A stretch of DNA of 64,000 nt from positions 414,601,081 through 414,665,080 of the forward strand of contig NC_058518.1 in the NCBI RefSeq assembly GCF_904849725.1, written 5' to 3'. Both the position numbers and the translations under genes were made by a program. The notes under the pieces were generated by a model, which worked only from the letters and a program-made list of their open reading frames with translations, was not told the DNA's origin and searched no databases. Shown here piece after piece: positions 45,901 through 56,357 of this stretch (the first letter of the stretch is position 1; each line of letters opens with the position of its first letter). Source of the DNA: Hordeum vulgare subsp. vulgare. Taxonomy: Eukaryota; Streptophyta; Magnoliopsida; Poales; Poaceae.

Positions 45901-46626
45901 AACTGTTTAAGCTCGAACACAGGATCACCCTTTGGTGGGGAGGATCCCCAAGCAGTTCAACAGGCAGATTATTCTTGAGAATAGGATATTGTTCTAAGAC
46001 AATTGTATCTATGTAATCTCTCTCCTCCATATGCATATAATTTTCAAGCTCAAGCAGATATTGCTCTAAAGGATCCGTAGGAGGTACGGCAATAGAGGCA
46101 AGAGCAATGATTTCATCCCTACCAGACGACTCTCTTTCATGGGGTTGTCTTCCAAACTTGGAGAAGTTAAATTCATGAGACACACCCTCGAAACTAACCG
46201 TGACGGTCTTCTTAATGCAATCAATGTGAGCATTGACAGTGTTGAGAAAGGGTCTACCAAATATGATGGGACAAAAGCTATCTTGTGCAGTACCAAGGAC
46301 GAGGAAATCAGTAGGATACTTCGTCTTACCACACAGGACTTCTACGTCTCTCACAATTCCCAGAGGGCAGATAGTGTCTCTATTAGCTAGCATAATAGTG
46401 ACATCAATGGGTTCTAACTCAGCAGGTGCAATCTCATCTTTGATATCACCATATAGAGAACGGAGTATTGCACTAACACTAGCTCCCATATCACATAAAC
46501 CATGGTAACAGTGATCTCCTATCTTGACAGAAACAATGGGCAGGCCAACTATAGGTCCGTATTTGTCTTTCGCGTGAGGTTTAGCAATTCTAGCAGAGTC
46601 CTCACAGAATTTGATAACATGGCTGT
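42921..46626 (-). pseudogene. pol: Athila-type pol of element E: protease, RT, RNase H, integrase
   Basis: The protease motif LCDMGASVSAI (about 46470-46500) and GRPFLN (about 46240-46260) come first. A frameshift near 45930-45960 leads into the RT frame, with YRMVIDFRKLN, a FGLCNAPATFQ block (about 45240-45280) and active-site FMDDF (about 45175-45190). RNase H follows with CDASDYAIGAVL (about 44705-44740). TAA at 44553-44555 is the only stop between RT/RNase H and integrase. The integrase has an HHCC domain (about 43985-44115) and a catalytic core with TDGGSHF (about 43700-43725). The frame ends at 42921 without a chromodomain. With one frameshift and one stop it is only lightly damaged. 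The start at 46626 is an insertion edge, not a true N terminus. Confidence 0.93.
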
Positions 46627-47432
46627 TGTAGTGCCCCAAGTGTGTAGTTGCCATATTTGGAACCTATTGCATGTGGGTCCACCTTGTCATGGATATGATG
46701 ATGTTATTTTGTGTCTATGATTTCATGTGATCATACTTTGTCTTCCCATTGCATTCATGCATCCATTCATCCATGCCTTCTTGTGGTAGTTGTTATTGTG
46801 TGGCAGTGAGGTGATTTGATGTGATGTCAAGTGTTGTGTTGTGATGTGATGTTGTGTGGTTTTAGAAAGAGGGGTTTCAACTATGTGGATTTTAAAGCTA
46901 TTCCAAAACCTCTTTCCCTTACTTATTATTTTGAGCTCAAGTTTTATTTGCTCTTTTCCTGTTTTAAAATTGTAGATCCATTAGAGTATTTCCTTGTGAT
47001 TATGGGGTCATGTCTAGAGTATTTTTTTGATCTTGCTATAACAGGGTTTATTAATAAAACAGGGTACCAAATTCTCTTTTGAGAATTACTTGAGTGCTCC
47101 TAAAATCACTTGGGTATTTTATTAAAATGAGTCATAATTCCCTTATGACGAGGCATATTTTTGTTTTATTTTAGGAGCCATGGTGTTGCCTAGGATTTAT
47201 TTGTTTTGTCTGTGGTTTTGTTTAAATGGAAAAAAAGGGTTTTCCCTTCTCTAACCGGCGCCACCTGTTTGGGCCTGCTCCTCCTCGCTGGCCCAACATC
47301 TCTCCCTCTCTCGCAGGAGCCCAGTCCCGCGTCCATCTTCTTCCTCCCGACGTCACGTTTGTACGACTGAGCCTCAGCCTCCCGATCACCATGACTTTGA
47401 TCTTGCGGCTCCAGCTCGCCCCCCTAGGTCGA

Positions 47433-47438
47433 TATAAA
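47433..47438 (+). promoter_or_regulatory. TATA box of LTR D
   Basis: GGTCGATATAAACTCTC precedes a CT-rich stretch and a GCTAGGGTTCC leader motif typical of grass 5' untranslated regions. Confidence 0.6.
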
Positions 47439-48312
47439 CTCTCATCTCCCTCCCCCAGGCGGCTAGGGTTCCATCTTCCCCGTCCTCTCCTCCTTCCAGC
47501 ACCGTCACGAAGTTCCTCGTCGTCTCCAACGCCATGGCCGGCTCCAGGTGAGCTCGACGCCAGCGGATCGTTGCTCCTCCTCCTGCTCCAACTAGTTCGA
47601 GAGGGTGTGGTGGTCAAGAGGGGCCCATTCCCATCGAGATCGGGCAATGGGAGCGACCACGTCGTCGGCCTCGTCGGCCTCCTCTTCCTCCTCTACGGGG
47701 GTCGTCCCTGCTGCACCTCGTCGCCGCTTCTTCTTCTTCCACGACGCGTCGCCCTCCTCTCTCGTCTCCCCCTCGGTGAGCAGTCGTAGATCAGCTCCTT
47801 CCTCTCTAACGAACGCATGGACTCGAGCTCGTCGTTGGGTCGCTCGGGTGCAGTAGCAGGGTGCAACGCTGGCGACGGCAGCAGCTTCTGCTCGTTGTTA
47901 GTTGTGGCACTAGGGTGGTTTCGAGGCGGAAATGGATCCCATGCGGATCCTACTTCCTCCTCCGCAACGTAGAATACCGTTGGTGGTCGTGGTAGTCGTC
48001 GCCGTCCACCTCTGTTTCGTACGCCGACGAGGTGTATCGTAGCAGAGAGGTGCCCGTGTTGTTGTGTGTGCTTGGGGTGCAGTGTTTGTGGGTGGTGTGG
48101 TGCTCGCAGGATTCGGCAGCAGGAGGGGTGCCATCCTCGTAGCCCTAGCGCATCCCATCGTAGCGCTGCAGCAGCAGCAGAGTAGCACCGGCGAGACCCC
48201 TTCCCAGTTCCGGCAAGCCATCGGAGTAGAGTAGCATAGAGGGGTCCTTTTCTTCTTTTCTACTCCTTCCTTGTCAGTTAACGTATCGTAGCGTGGTGGT
48301 AGTTGTGTATGT

Positions 48313-48358
48313 GTGCTAGTTGGAGGTGCTGGGTTCGATCCCCCCTCGGCACCCTTTT
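48313..48358 (+). other. tRNA-like module 1 in LTR D
   Basis: An A-box-like GTGCTAGTTGG, a B box GGTTCGATCCC (48332-48342) and TTTT (48355-48358) occur in order. The arms GGTGC and GCACC flank the B box and could pair. The spacing between A and B is short (about 10 bp), so it is a degenerate or shortened tRNA-like unit. Confidence 0.45.
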
Positions 48359-48454
48359 ATTTGTTTTGCTTTGCTCTTGCACAGCAGCAGCAGGGAACAA
48401 GTTACCCTGCCTGTTCCCCTCTCTCTATCGACTAGATGCTAGCAACAGAGTGGC

Positions 48455-48513
48455 TTGGCTTGGTTGCTTAGATGCAGTGGCACTGGGGTTCGAATCCCAG
48501 GCTGACCCCTTTT
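48455..48513 (+). other. tRNA-like module 2 in LTR D
   Basis: A B box GGTTCGAATCC (48487-48497) lies in a T-arm-like stem CTGGG/CCCAG and is followed by TTTT (48510-48513). The A box is weak (TTGGTTGCTTAG, about 48460-48471). The order and pairing mirror LTR C. Confidence 0.45.
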
Positions 48514-51500
48514 CTTTTTTTACCTACTTTCATTTTTTCCCTTGCTTTGTTTGCTATACTTGTGCCTAGATCAATGGGTGACAAGTGTCATTATTTATTT
48601 ATTTTCCTTTTGCTTGCTGGAGGAGTGGCAGAAAGCATGTATGTGTGTTCATATGTGTTATTGTAGATGTGTGTGTTTATGTGTGTGTGTGTGTGTGAGT
48701 GCTTGAGGGTGAGTGTGTGTGCAAGTGTGTGTGTGGCTCTACACACATGCTTGTGCAATTGCACAAGCACTTGAGATGAGCCTTATGTTGTGTGTTCTAG
48801 TAGATTCATGTGCATGTGAAGATAGTGTGGAGATATGATGGTTCCATGTTTTATCTTATTTAGTAGATCCCCTTCATTTTGGTTCTTGCGAGTAAGTGCT
48901 TCCCTTGAGGTAGTGGTGGTGATATGTGTGTGGCGAGGCAGCCCCACTTTGCAACACTTGTGCCCCTCCTCATGTTCATATGAAAGAGGGCATGAGGTGT
49001 GTGTAAGATCTATGTGGTAGTAGTGTTTGGGATGTTGTTGTGCATGACACCAACATGGGATCCAAACCCTCATGTCCATATTGTCTTTGTGCACATGAGC
49101 ATAGCTATGTGATAGTTGTTCTAGTGAGAGTTGCATGAAATGTTGCACTATTCACTATGTTGGATTCTATGTAGATTTTCTTTTCTAGTTTATGCTCACT
49201 TGCTCCAAGTAAGTGCCCACATATTATATATGTTTTTGTGGTATAAATTTCCCAGGAATCCAATGGTGAAATCATTTTTGCCATTGGAGCATTTTCTGGA
49301 GATGGCATATTTGCATTTTCTTCTAAGTTTAGAGCTTGGTTCCATGAATTGTGATGTGCTCTTGTATTTGTTTCTTGCTTGTGGTAGTAGAGGGTGACCC
49401 CCTCTACCACATGTTGGTTTCAATTAATGATTTGGAATCCATGTGTGCAAGTGGTGCCCATCCAAAGTAGGCTTGTGGCTAAAATTCCAGCTTAGTGAAA
49501 ATCTGAGATTTTCACTAAGTCTGAGAATCTCGTTATATTTTCTTCTCCTGTAGATGAGGTTGTGCTGGTCATTGTGTTGTGATCTAGCCTTAGCTTTCAA
49601 CTACAAAGTAGGACCTGATATGTTTGTCTAGCTCCCTGTAAAAGTTCATGTCATTTGGAGCCCTGTAGGTATTCTTTTGGCTGCTGTCAAAAAGCTTCAG
49701 AGCAAAGACAGAAAGTTAGGTGCAGGAATTTTCACTAAGTCCCTGAGATCTGATGGTTTAGGGAAAGTTTGCAGCCTTGTATCTTCTGTGCGTAATTCCT
49801 TTTTGTGTGAATCTTGCTTGTGCTAGTAGTATTCTTGGCTAGCTACAGCCACATATATTATTTGTCATAGTTGGGTGGCTGTAGGTGCTTTGCATGTAGC
49901 TCACAAAGTGCTATGATGCAGTTTATGGCAGATTATGTAGTTTTGTCATTTTGAAGTTTGTGAGTGCTTAGTTGATGTTGTGGTGTTCTTCTTTGCTCCA
50001 CCCCATCCATGATGGGTTGTTTTATGTCTTGGCAACCTGGGAATACCAGATTTGTGCCATTTGAGTGTGTGGTGATGATTTTGACACGTAGGGCTTCATA
50101 TCTTGTTTCGTTCATTTACGTTGATCCGTAGCTCCGATTGTATTGTTCTTTATATGGTTTTGCATCGTTTTCACGAGACACATCTGATCATGTCATCCTC
50201 ATGCATGACAAAATAGTCTAGCATGCAGTTCTGTTCAGGAACTTGTTTTAGCTTCGTAAGCTTGTGTTGGTGATAGAAATAGTGATGCATGCTCATTTTT
50301 CATCTCATGCATCATGTGCTTGTTGCATCTTGAGGTGCTGTTGTTCATTGGATGTTATTATTATGTTGGGTAGCACCGGGATTGGAGAATGAATACGTGG
50401 AGTCAGGAGAGTACGTGCAGGACGATCAAGAACCATTCCAAGCTGAGGATATCACAGGCAAGATGATATGACCTTGATTCCATCTCTAGACTTGTTATGC
50501 TAGTTTGCGTTTCCATGTCATATTGCTCTCTGCCTACCACTGAAATATTTGCCTCTTGATATGCCATGAACCCAAACACAGATCCCTTCCTAGCAAACTT
50601 GAATGGCTAAGTAGGCTTTGCTCAGCTACTAATGTTAGCGTTGCTAGATGCAGGTGCTTTGACTCATGTGATAACATGAGCTTGATATCATTATCTTAAA
50701 TTATGTTATTTAATTAATGCACCTATATACTTGGTAAATAACGGAAGTCCTAGCCTTTTGCCGGGTGTTTTGTTCCGTTATTGCCGCCATAGTTACCGGC
50801 TACCGGTGTTTGATTCCATATTGATCGCTCCTAACACGTTCGGGGTTGTTATGGGGACCCCCTCAATAAATCGCGTAGCGCTAAGACTTGTCCGGCAGGA
50901 CCCAACATTGGTGTTAATTTTCTAAACACTTAATAATAAACTGCATGGGGAATAGCTATCCCGAGGAATTTAATCAACAACCCGGGCCAGTGCTCCTCAT
51001 GAGTGTTGGTCCAAAAATGGACAGACTATGGGGGCCACCACAGGGAAACTTGAGGTTTGGCTCTTGTAGGCTTTTCCATCCGTCATGTCCTGAGACTGAG
51101 ATACGCGGCTCTTATCGGGGTCATCGACACGACGGGAGGTCCTGCTAGTCTTGCCTTACCTTAGCGATATATCTTGCGTATAGGAATCCCAGTGAAGCTT
51201 TGGTTTTCCCTAGAGTTGAGGTTTTCCTCTAAGGAATCCGACGAGATCACGAGATTTGTGATAGAGGATTACTTTGCGGCCTGTGTATGTTTGTGATGGA
51301 CTAGTTGGAGCACCCCTGCAGGGTTTAATCTTTCGGAAAGCCGTGCCCGCGAGTATGTGGCAACTTGGAATATTTTGTTAACATCCAGTATTAGATACTT
51401 AAACAAAAGCTAATAAAATTGCCAACTGTGTGCGTAACCGTGATTGTCCCCTCGAAGATCTCTCTTTGAACGGGAACATGGTGGGGTTATGAATGACGTA

Positions 51501-52076
51501 GGTAGGTGTTCAGGATCACTTAGTGATCAAGTATTCACGATCGCCAGCATAGTCCACCTTCATACATGTTCTACGTAAGTTAGCCACCAAATCAAGCTTA
51601 GGATGCTGCAAACTTAAACGCTTCACCTTATCCTGCCTAATAACTTGACTAGTTCTGGCACCAAGGTCTTAGATTGCTGAGTCCCCGTGGCTCACGGATT
51701 CCTCCATAATACCAACAGGTTCAGGTACCCCAGAGACAGATGATCCCGACGGCACGCAGCTGGCGTGGCAGTACGATGAGGAGACAGACCACATGTACGT
51801 GAACTATCCAGAAGATTGAGGCCTGGTCGTGATCGTGGGCCTGCAGGCAGGGTAGCATAGCCTTTCTGTGTTTTGTAGTCCGTCGCGGAACTACTTTGGT
51901 TGTATGCGTGATGTACTCTGATATATTTATGAGAAGGCAATTGAACCCCTGATTGTCTATCTTTATTATTATGTATGTGTTGTGTTACCTGTTTGCGAGA
52001 CGCTTAGATGCGCTCCTTTCCAATTCGAGGCCTCGATCCCCAGATCGAAAAGGACCGCATCTTGGTCGTTACAAGT

Positions 52077-52089
52077 TGGTAATCAGAGC
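52077..52089 (+). other. Primer binding site of Gypsy element D
   Basis: TGGTAATCAGAGC matches TGGTATCAGAGC with one extra A. It lies three bases after the LTR end. Confidence 0.85.
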
Positions 52090-52942
52090 TTTACGACCAT
52101 AGGAGCCTTTGTGTGATCGTACTTGGCCGAGTCGAGTCTAGAAAATGTTTTGAGTCTTAGTTATATCAGAGAGTAGGATTCTTTTTTCTCCTCTTCCATG
52201 CTCTTGTGAGGTTCCCGTCTTAGGAAATCTTTAACTCTACTCCTTTTCTCGCTCAAAAAAAATTTAGGATCACGCGGGTATTTGTGAAATCTATATGATT
52301 TCGATATGACGGAGTCATGTCCTGGTGCCTCCTATCTGCTTTAAGTTTCAGGGGAGTTGAGCTCTGGGGGACTCTTGCGCACATCGCCATCATTCAGATT
52401 TCTGAGTATCTAAGAATGAAGGATGTTCGTAATTGCTTCAATACTGGTGGTGACGAGATAACCCCGATGTCCCCAGTACTGGTGCAGATTGTTCGAGGGT
52501 ACTACCACACTTGGTATCGTTGTGATCACGAGGATCTGTTGTAGATGAAGGTCTGAGATGCTGGTTCTATGTTGAAGGATGTGATACAGGTGACGGTTAG
52601 TCTAGGAGTTGTGTGAAATACTCCTTGTATCCGTGTACCAGATTGCATGACCAGTTATTTCGGGAATTCATAGGTGGGATATCAAGCAGTATCTTATAGG
52701 ACTATCTTCCTACAGACGCTTGATTGAGATTTGGGAAATCTCGATCATATGTTTGTTCCGAGCAATTCTAGCTCATACTTGTTTTCAGTGCTCCTTATCG
52801 GAATTTTGTCGTCCGTCACTTTGAGGATGCATTCTTGCTATGTTGTTCAAGTGCAATTACTAAATTCTGTTCAGATATTCTATCTTTTGATTCAGCAATA
52901 TCTTCAATTATTCTGTGGACTAATATGCTCTCTGTCTTTAGG
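52090..52942 (+). other. Untranslated leader of Gypsy element D
   Basis: About 850 bp with no coding domain. It aligns with the leader pieces of the minus-strand Gypsy element (20543-20654 and 4898-6028), which shows that the two belong to one family. Confidence 0.75.
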
Positions 52943-54874
52943 ATGGCTCCACCGACTCGTCAGAACCCAGGGTGTGAGGATATGCCGCCTCCACCACCTC
53001 CTCCCCCTCCGCCGCTGCCGCCTCCTCCTGCAGAGGGTGTGATGGCAGCGACTAATGCAAACACCCAGATGCTGATTCAGTTGCTGCAAGAGAGATCCAA
53101 CCAACAACCAGGCAATTTTCAACATGGTGGAAATCAGTTTGCGAGTCTGAGTGAGTTCCTGTCAAACTAGCCTAAGACGTTCACTTCATGTGACCAGCCA
53201 TTTGATGCAGAAGATTGGATCCGTGATATGAACAAACATTTCGAGTGTAGCAATGTGCGTCCGGAGGATTATGTCAAGTTTGCAACATTTCAGTTGAAGG
53301 GGCAGGCTTCCATATGGTGGCACTAGCTCAAGGACTCCAGAGGCGCCAGGGTGATGTCTTGGGACGAGTTCTGTCGTGACTTCAGGTCCCACTACATCCC
53401 TTCCAGTTTGTGGAGGACATGCGTGAGAAGTTCAGGCGTTTGAAGCAGGGCGGCAATTCCGTGTACAAGTACAATGTTGAGTTCCACGAGCTGGCCCGTT
53501 ACGCGCTGCAGGATATCCCGGATCAGAAGAGCAAGATATACCAGTTCAGGGGTGGCTTGAAAGAAGATTTGCAGTTAGCTCTTGCCTTGCATGATCCTGA
53601 GGAGTTTGACAAGTTCTACAACCTAGCTCTCAGAGCAGAGACAGCCTTGCTCAGGGTGGAAATTTCCAAGAAGCGCTTCAGAGATTCCAGTTGTTCCTCG
53701 ACTCAGGTGGTTCAGAAGCAACAAAGATTTTGGGTTTATCCTCCTCCTCCTCGGCACTCACAACAGCTGAAACACTCAGGTGGTCATGGTTCTTCCCACC
53801 CATCCAACCCTGGCTTTCAGCAGAGATACCAGCATCAGAAGCAAGGGCCTCCTCAGACTCAGTACCGGCAGCCAGCAGATGTCACTTGTCAAAAGTGTGG
53901 GCACAAGGGTCACTATGCCAACAAATGTACTTCTCAGCTCCGACTGCCGCCTCCTCCTCCAGGCAAACCTCCAAGCAATGCTCTTGTCAAGTTCAACCCG
54001 AGATCAGCTCGAATCAACATGGTGAACGCAGCTGAAGCAGACAACTCCTCTGATGTGATCATGGGTAACCTCCTCGTCAATGATATTCCTGCTAAAGTGT
54101 TATTTGATTCTGGTGCTTCGCGTTGCTTCGTGTCATATCCTTTTGCATCCAAGCATAACCTGCGTCAGGAGCAGTTGCCTAAGCCATTGGCAGTCGTTTC
54201 TCCTGCAAAGCATTTGAGTTCTACTTTGTACGTTCTGGATGTTTCTGTTAAGATGGGTGCTTACGCTTTTCTGGCATCTCCTATTGTTTTGGGCAATTCC
54301 GACATCGACTTGATTCTTGGTATGGACTGGCTGGCCATGAACAAGGCATCAATTGATTGTGAAGCCAAAGAAGTGAAGCTTACCCACTCTTCGGAAGACG
54401 TGATTATATTCGTGGCGCGCGATGATACAATCTGTCTGTTCTCCTTGAATGAAAAGGGTGAGATCAATCCTATTGAGCAAGTCCCATTGGTCTGTGAATA
54501 TCAAGATGTTTCCTGAAGAGCTGTCAGGCATGCCTCCGCACCGTGAAGTTGAGTTTGTCATTGAGCTTGAGCCAGGCACAGAGCCAGTGTGCAAACAGCC
54601 GTACAAGCTGGGTCCAGAAGAAGTACTGAAGGAACTTAAGAGGCAACTCGATGAGCAGGAGTGTTTGGGTTTGATCAGACCGAGCTCGTCTCCGTGGGGT
54701 TGTGGTGTTCTGTTTGTCAAGAAGAAGGATGGCACGGACCGGCTGTGTGTCGATTACCGTCCATAGAATAAGAAGACAATCAGGAACAAATATCCACTTC
54801 CGAACATAACTGAGTTGTTCGAACAGTTGAAAGGTGCTAAAGTATTCTCCAAGCTTGATCTCAGAATGGGCTAT
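52943..54874 (+). pseudogene. gag-pol: Gypsy gag, protease and start of RT, element D
   Basis: Translation would start at ATG 52943 with a poly-Pro stretch. The gag capsid region (about 53190-53680) includes FQLKGQASIWW. Then come a zinc knuckle CQKCGHKGHYANKC (about 53887-53928), an aspartic protease with FDSGASRCFVS (about 54103-54135) and ILGMDWL, and the N-terminal part of RT ([29 protein letters not shown]). Damage: TAG at 53168-53170 and near 53325, a frameshift near 53405, another near 54510, and TAG at 54764-54766. Copia I truncates it at 54874 in the RT, just before the catalytic region. CCHC plus DSGAS and the primer site suit the chromovirus/Tekay branch, but the integrase and any chromodomain are outside the window. 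Confidence 0.9.
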
Positions 54875-56290
54875 TGTAAGTGCATCTAGTGCCCCTTAGT
54901 GATTTTGGTGGTTTGAAGACTTATAGGTTAAGTATCTAATGTGTTTATGAGTGTACACAGGATCTATAAGTCACTGAGGAGTTTGAAATATTTGATGAAT
55001 GTCGACCCCTAAAAATGTATATCTTCGGTTGAAGAAATTGGTCTGAAGCTGAAGAATTGAATCGCGAAGAATCTGCGATGAAATTGATATTCCTCATGAA
55101 GATATTGAAACTGAGGAATTCGGTGTGTCCTGAAGAAAATCATTCTGAAGACTTTGAAGCATGAAGATTTACTCTTTCTGTTTTATTTTCTTCACACTTG
55201 AGTAATAGGAACACATTACTGTTAAAGGGGGTCGAAGTTACACTTTGGAATGAATTTCCTCATGATGCTCAACCCAAGCCTAATCCTACCAAAAGCCTCA
55301 AGTGAGGAATACGAGTGACATGAGGACTCTCACAGTTGAGGGTTCCAACCGTTTCGATAGCCACGCCACATCATTGGTCTTATCCACACCAACGGTCATA
55401 TTAATTAAGGGCATTAGTGTCAAATCATGTCGGGATGCTCCTAGGCTATAAATAGCCCCCCCCCCCACAACCATTAGCGGGTTGGCTGCTCTGTTAAAAA
55501 CTGACACTTGTCATAAGAGCAACCCAACTCCTTAAAGTCCTCGAGAGTAATTCATCAGTGAGGAAATACCCCATACACCGAAACCACAAACCAAACCTAG
55601 TGATTGAGCATCACTAAAGAAGTTGTTCCTGTGTGGGACTGAAGCCTTTTACCTTTGAGGACTGTGCATCCTCCAGACGGTTAGGCGTCATGGTCTAGAG
55701 CTTTCCAGCAGTCAATTGTGGATCGTCGGGTGACCAAGTTTGTGAGGGTTTGGAAGTCTGCCCTGAGACTTACCACGAGTGTTGGGCGAGGACTGTGTGT
55801 TCTTAGCCCAAGGAGAACGCGGTAGGGACTGTGTGTCCCAGGACTGTGTGTCCTTTGGTTTCAATACCAAGCCGCTCCAAACCAGATGTACGACTGTCAC
55901 AGCAGTTGGAACTGGGTCATCAACTATTGTCTTCGCTGTGAAACGGGTTCTAATTCCTCAACTCCTTACTTTCCTCATATTATGTGTTGATGACTTTCAC
56001 TGCTACTGTTTGAAGATTTTGTTGAAGACTTTCTCTGAAATTCCTCAACCCCAAATTCTTCACGCTAGTTAATCCTCATTTGTATCCTGTGTGCCTGCTC
56101 ACTGTGCAATCTGTTTTCACATTCCTCACTCTGAAAAACTGCTGTTGTGAAACTTTGCACTTCTGATCCTTTACTGTTTCCGCTGTAAGTTAGTCATCAG
56201 TGAGGAATTTCCTCAAAAGGAATTTCCTCAGTGATGAAATTCTAAAAATCTCCTATTCACCCCCCCTCTAGTCGATATAACGCACTTTCA
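54875..56290 (+). repeat. 5' LTR of Copia element I
   Basis: It starts TGTAAGTGCATCTAGTGCC and ends TAACGCACTTTCA, 1,416 bp. It has a TATA box (55447-55454), a C11 homopolymer just after it, a terminal CACCCCCCCTCTAG motif and many TCCTCA/TGAGGA words. No palindrome array of the H type is present. Confidence 0.93.
55447..55454 (+). promoter_or_regulatory. TATA box of the LTR of I
   Basis: AGGCTATAAATAGCCCCC is a strong plant TATA context. The same GGCTATAAATA core recurs at the internal promoter (63031-63041). Confidence 0.8.
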
Positions 56291-56292
56291 AT

Positions 56293-56304
56293 TGGTATCA
56301 GAGC
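56293..56304 (+). other. Primer binding site of Copia element I
   Basis: A perfect TGGTATCAGAGC lies two bases after the LTR end. Confidence 0.94.
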
Positions 56305-56357
56305 AAGGTACTCCCTTGTTCTGTGTGATTTTGGTTTAACCACCTGGAGTTTTAGTT

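Larger units (their letters stand above)
39336..46626 (-). mobile_element. Athila-type Gypsy element E, 3' part
   Basis: On the minus strand: protease (from 46626), RT-RNase H, integrase (to 42921), an internal promoter and small ORF (42730-42315), non-coding DNA, a polypurine tract and a 3' LTR (40710-39336). Gag and the 5' LTR lie past the Gypsy D insertion at 46627. Gypsy order (RT before integrase), no chromodomain and the CDMGAS protease motif fit Athila. The left TSD candidate is ATCAA (39331-39335). Confidence 0.9.
46627..52073 (+). mobile_element. LTR D, a 5.4-kb 5' LTR of Gypsy element D
   Basis: It starts TGTAGTGCCCCAAGTG at 46627, exactly where the Athila protease frame breaks, and ends TTGGTCGTTACA at 52073, just before a primer site. 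At about 5.45 kb it is very long. It contains a TATA box (47433-47438), a GC-rich leader with a GCTAGGGTTCC box (about 47462), two tRNA-like modules (48313-48513), a TG-rich tract (48650-48760) and, in its last 1.7 kb, the part shared with LTRs B and C. Frames such as 47226-47789 fall in the leader and are probably not genes. Confidence 0.88.

Noticed and set aside
47226..47856. A 187-codon ORF just after the TATA of LTR D, resembling a small plant gene.
   Set aside because: It starts about 200 bp before the TATA box, lies inside the LTR and is low-complexity (Ser/Arg/Leu/Pro).
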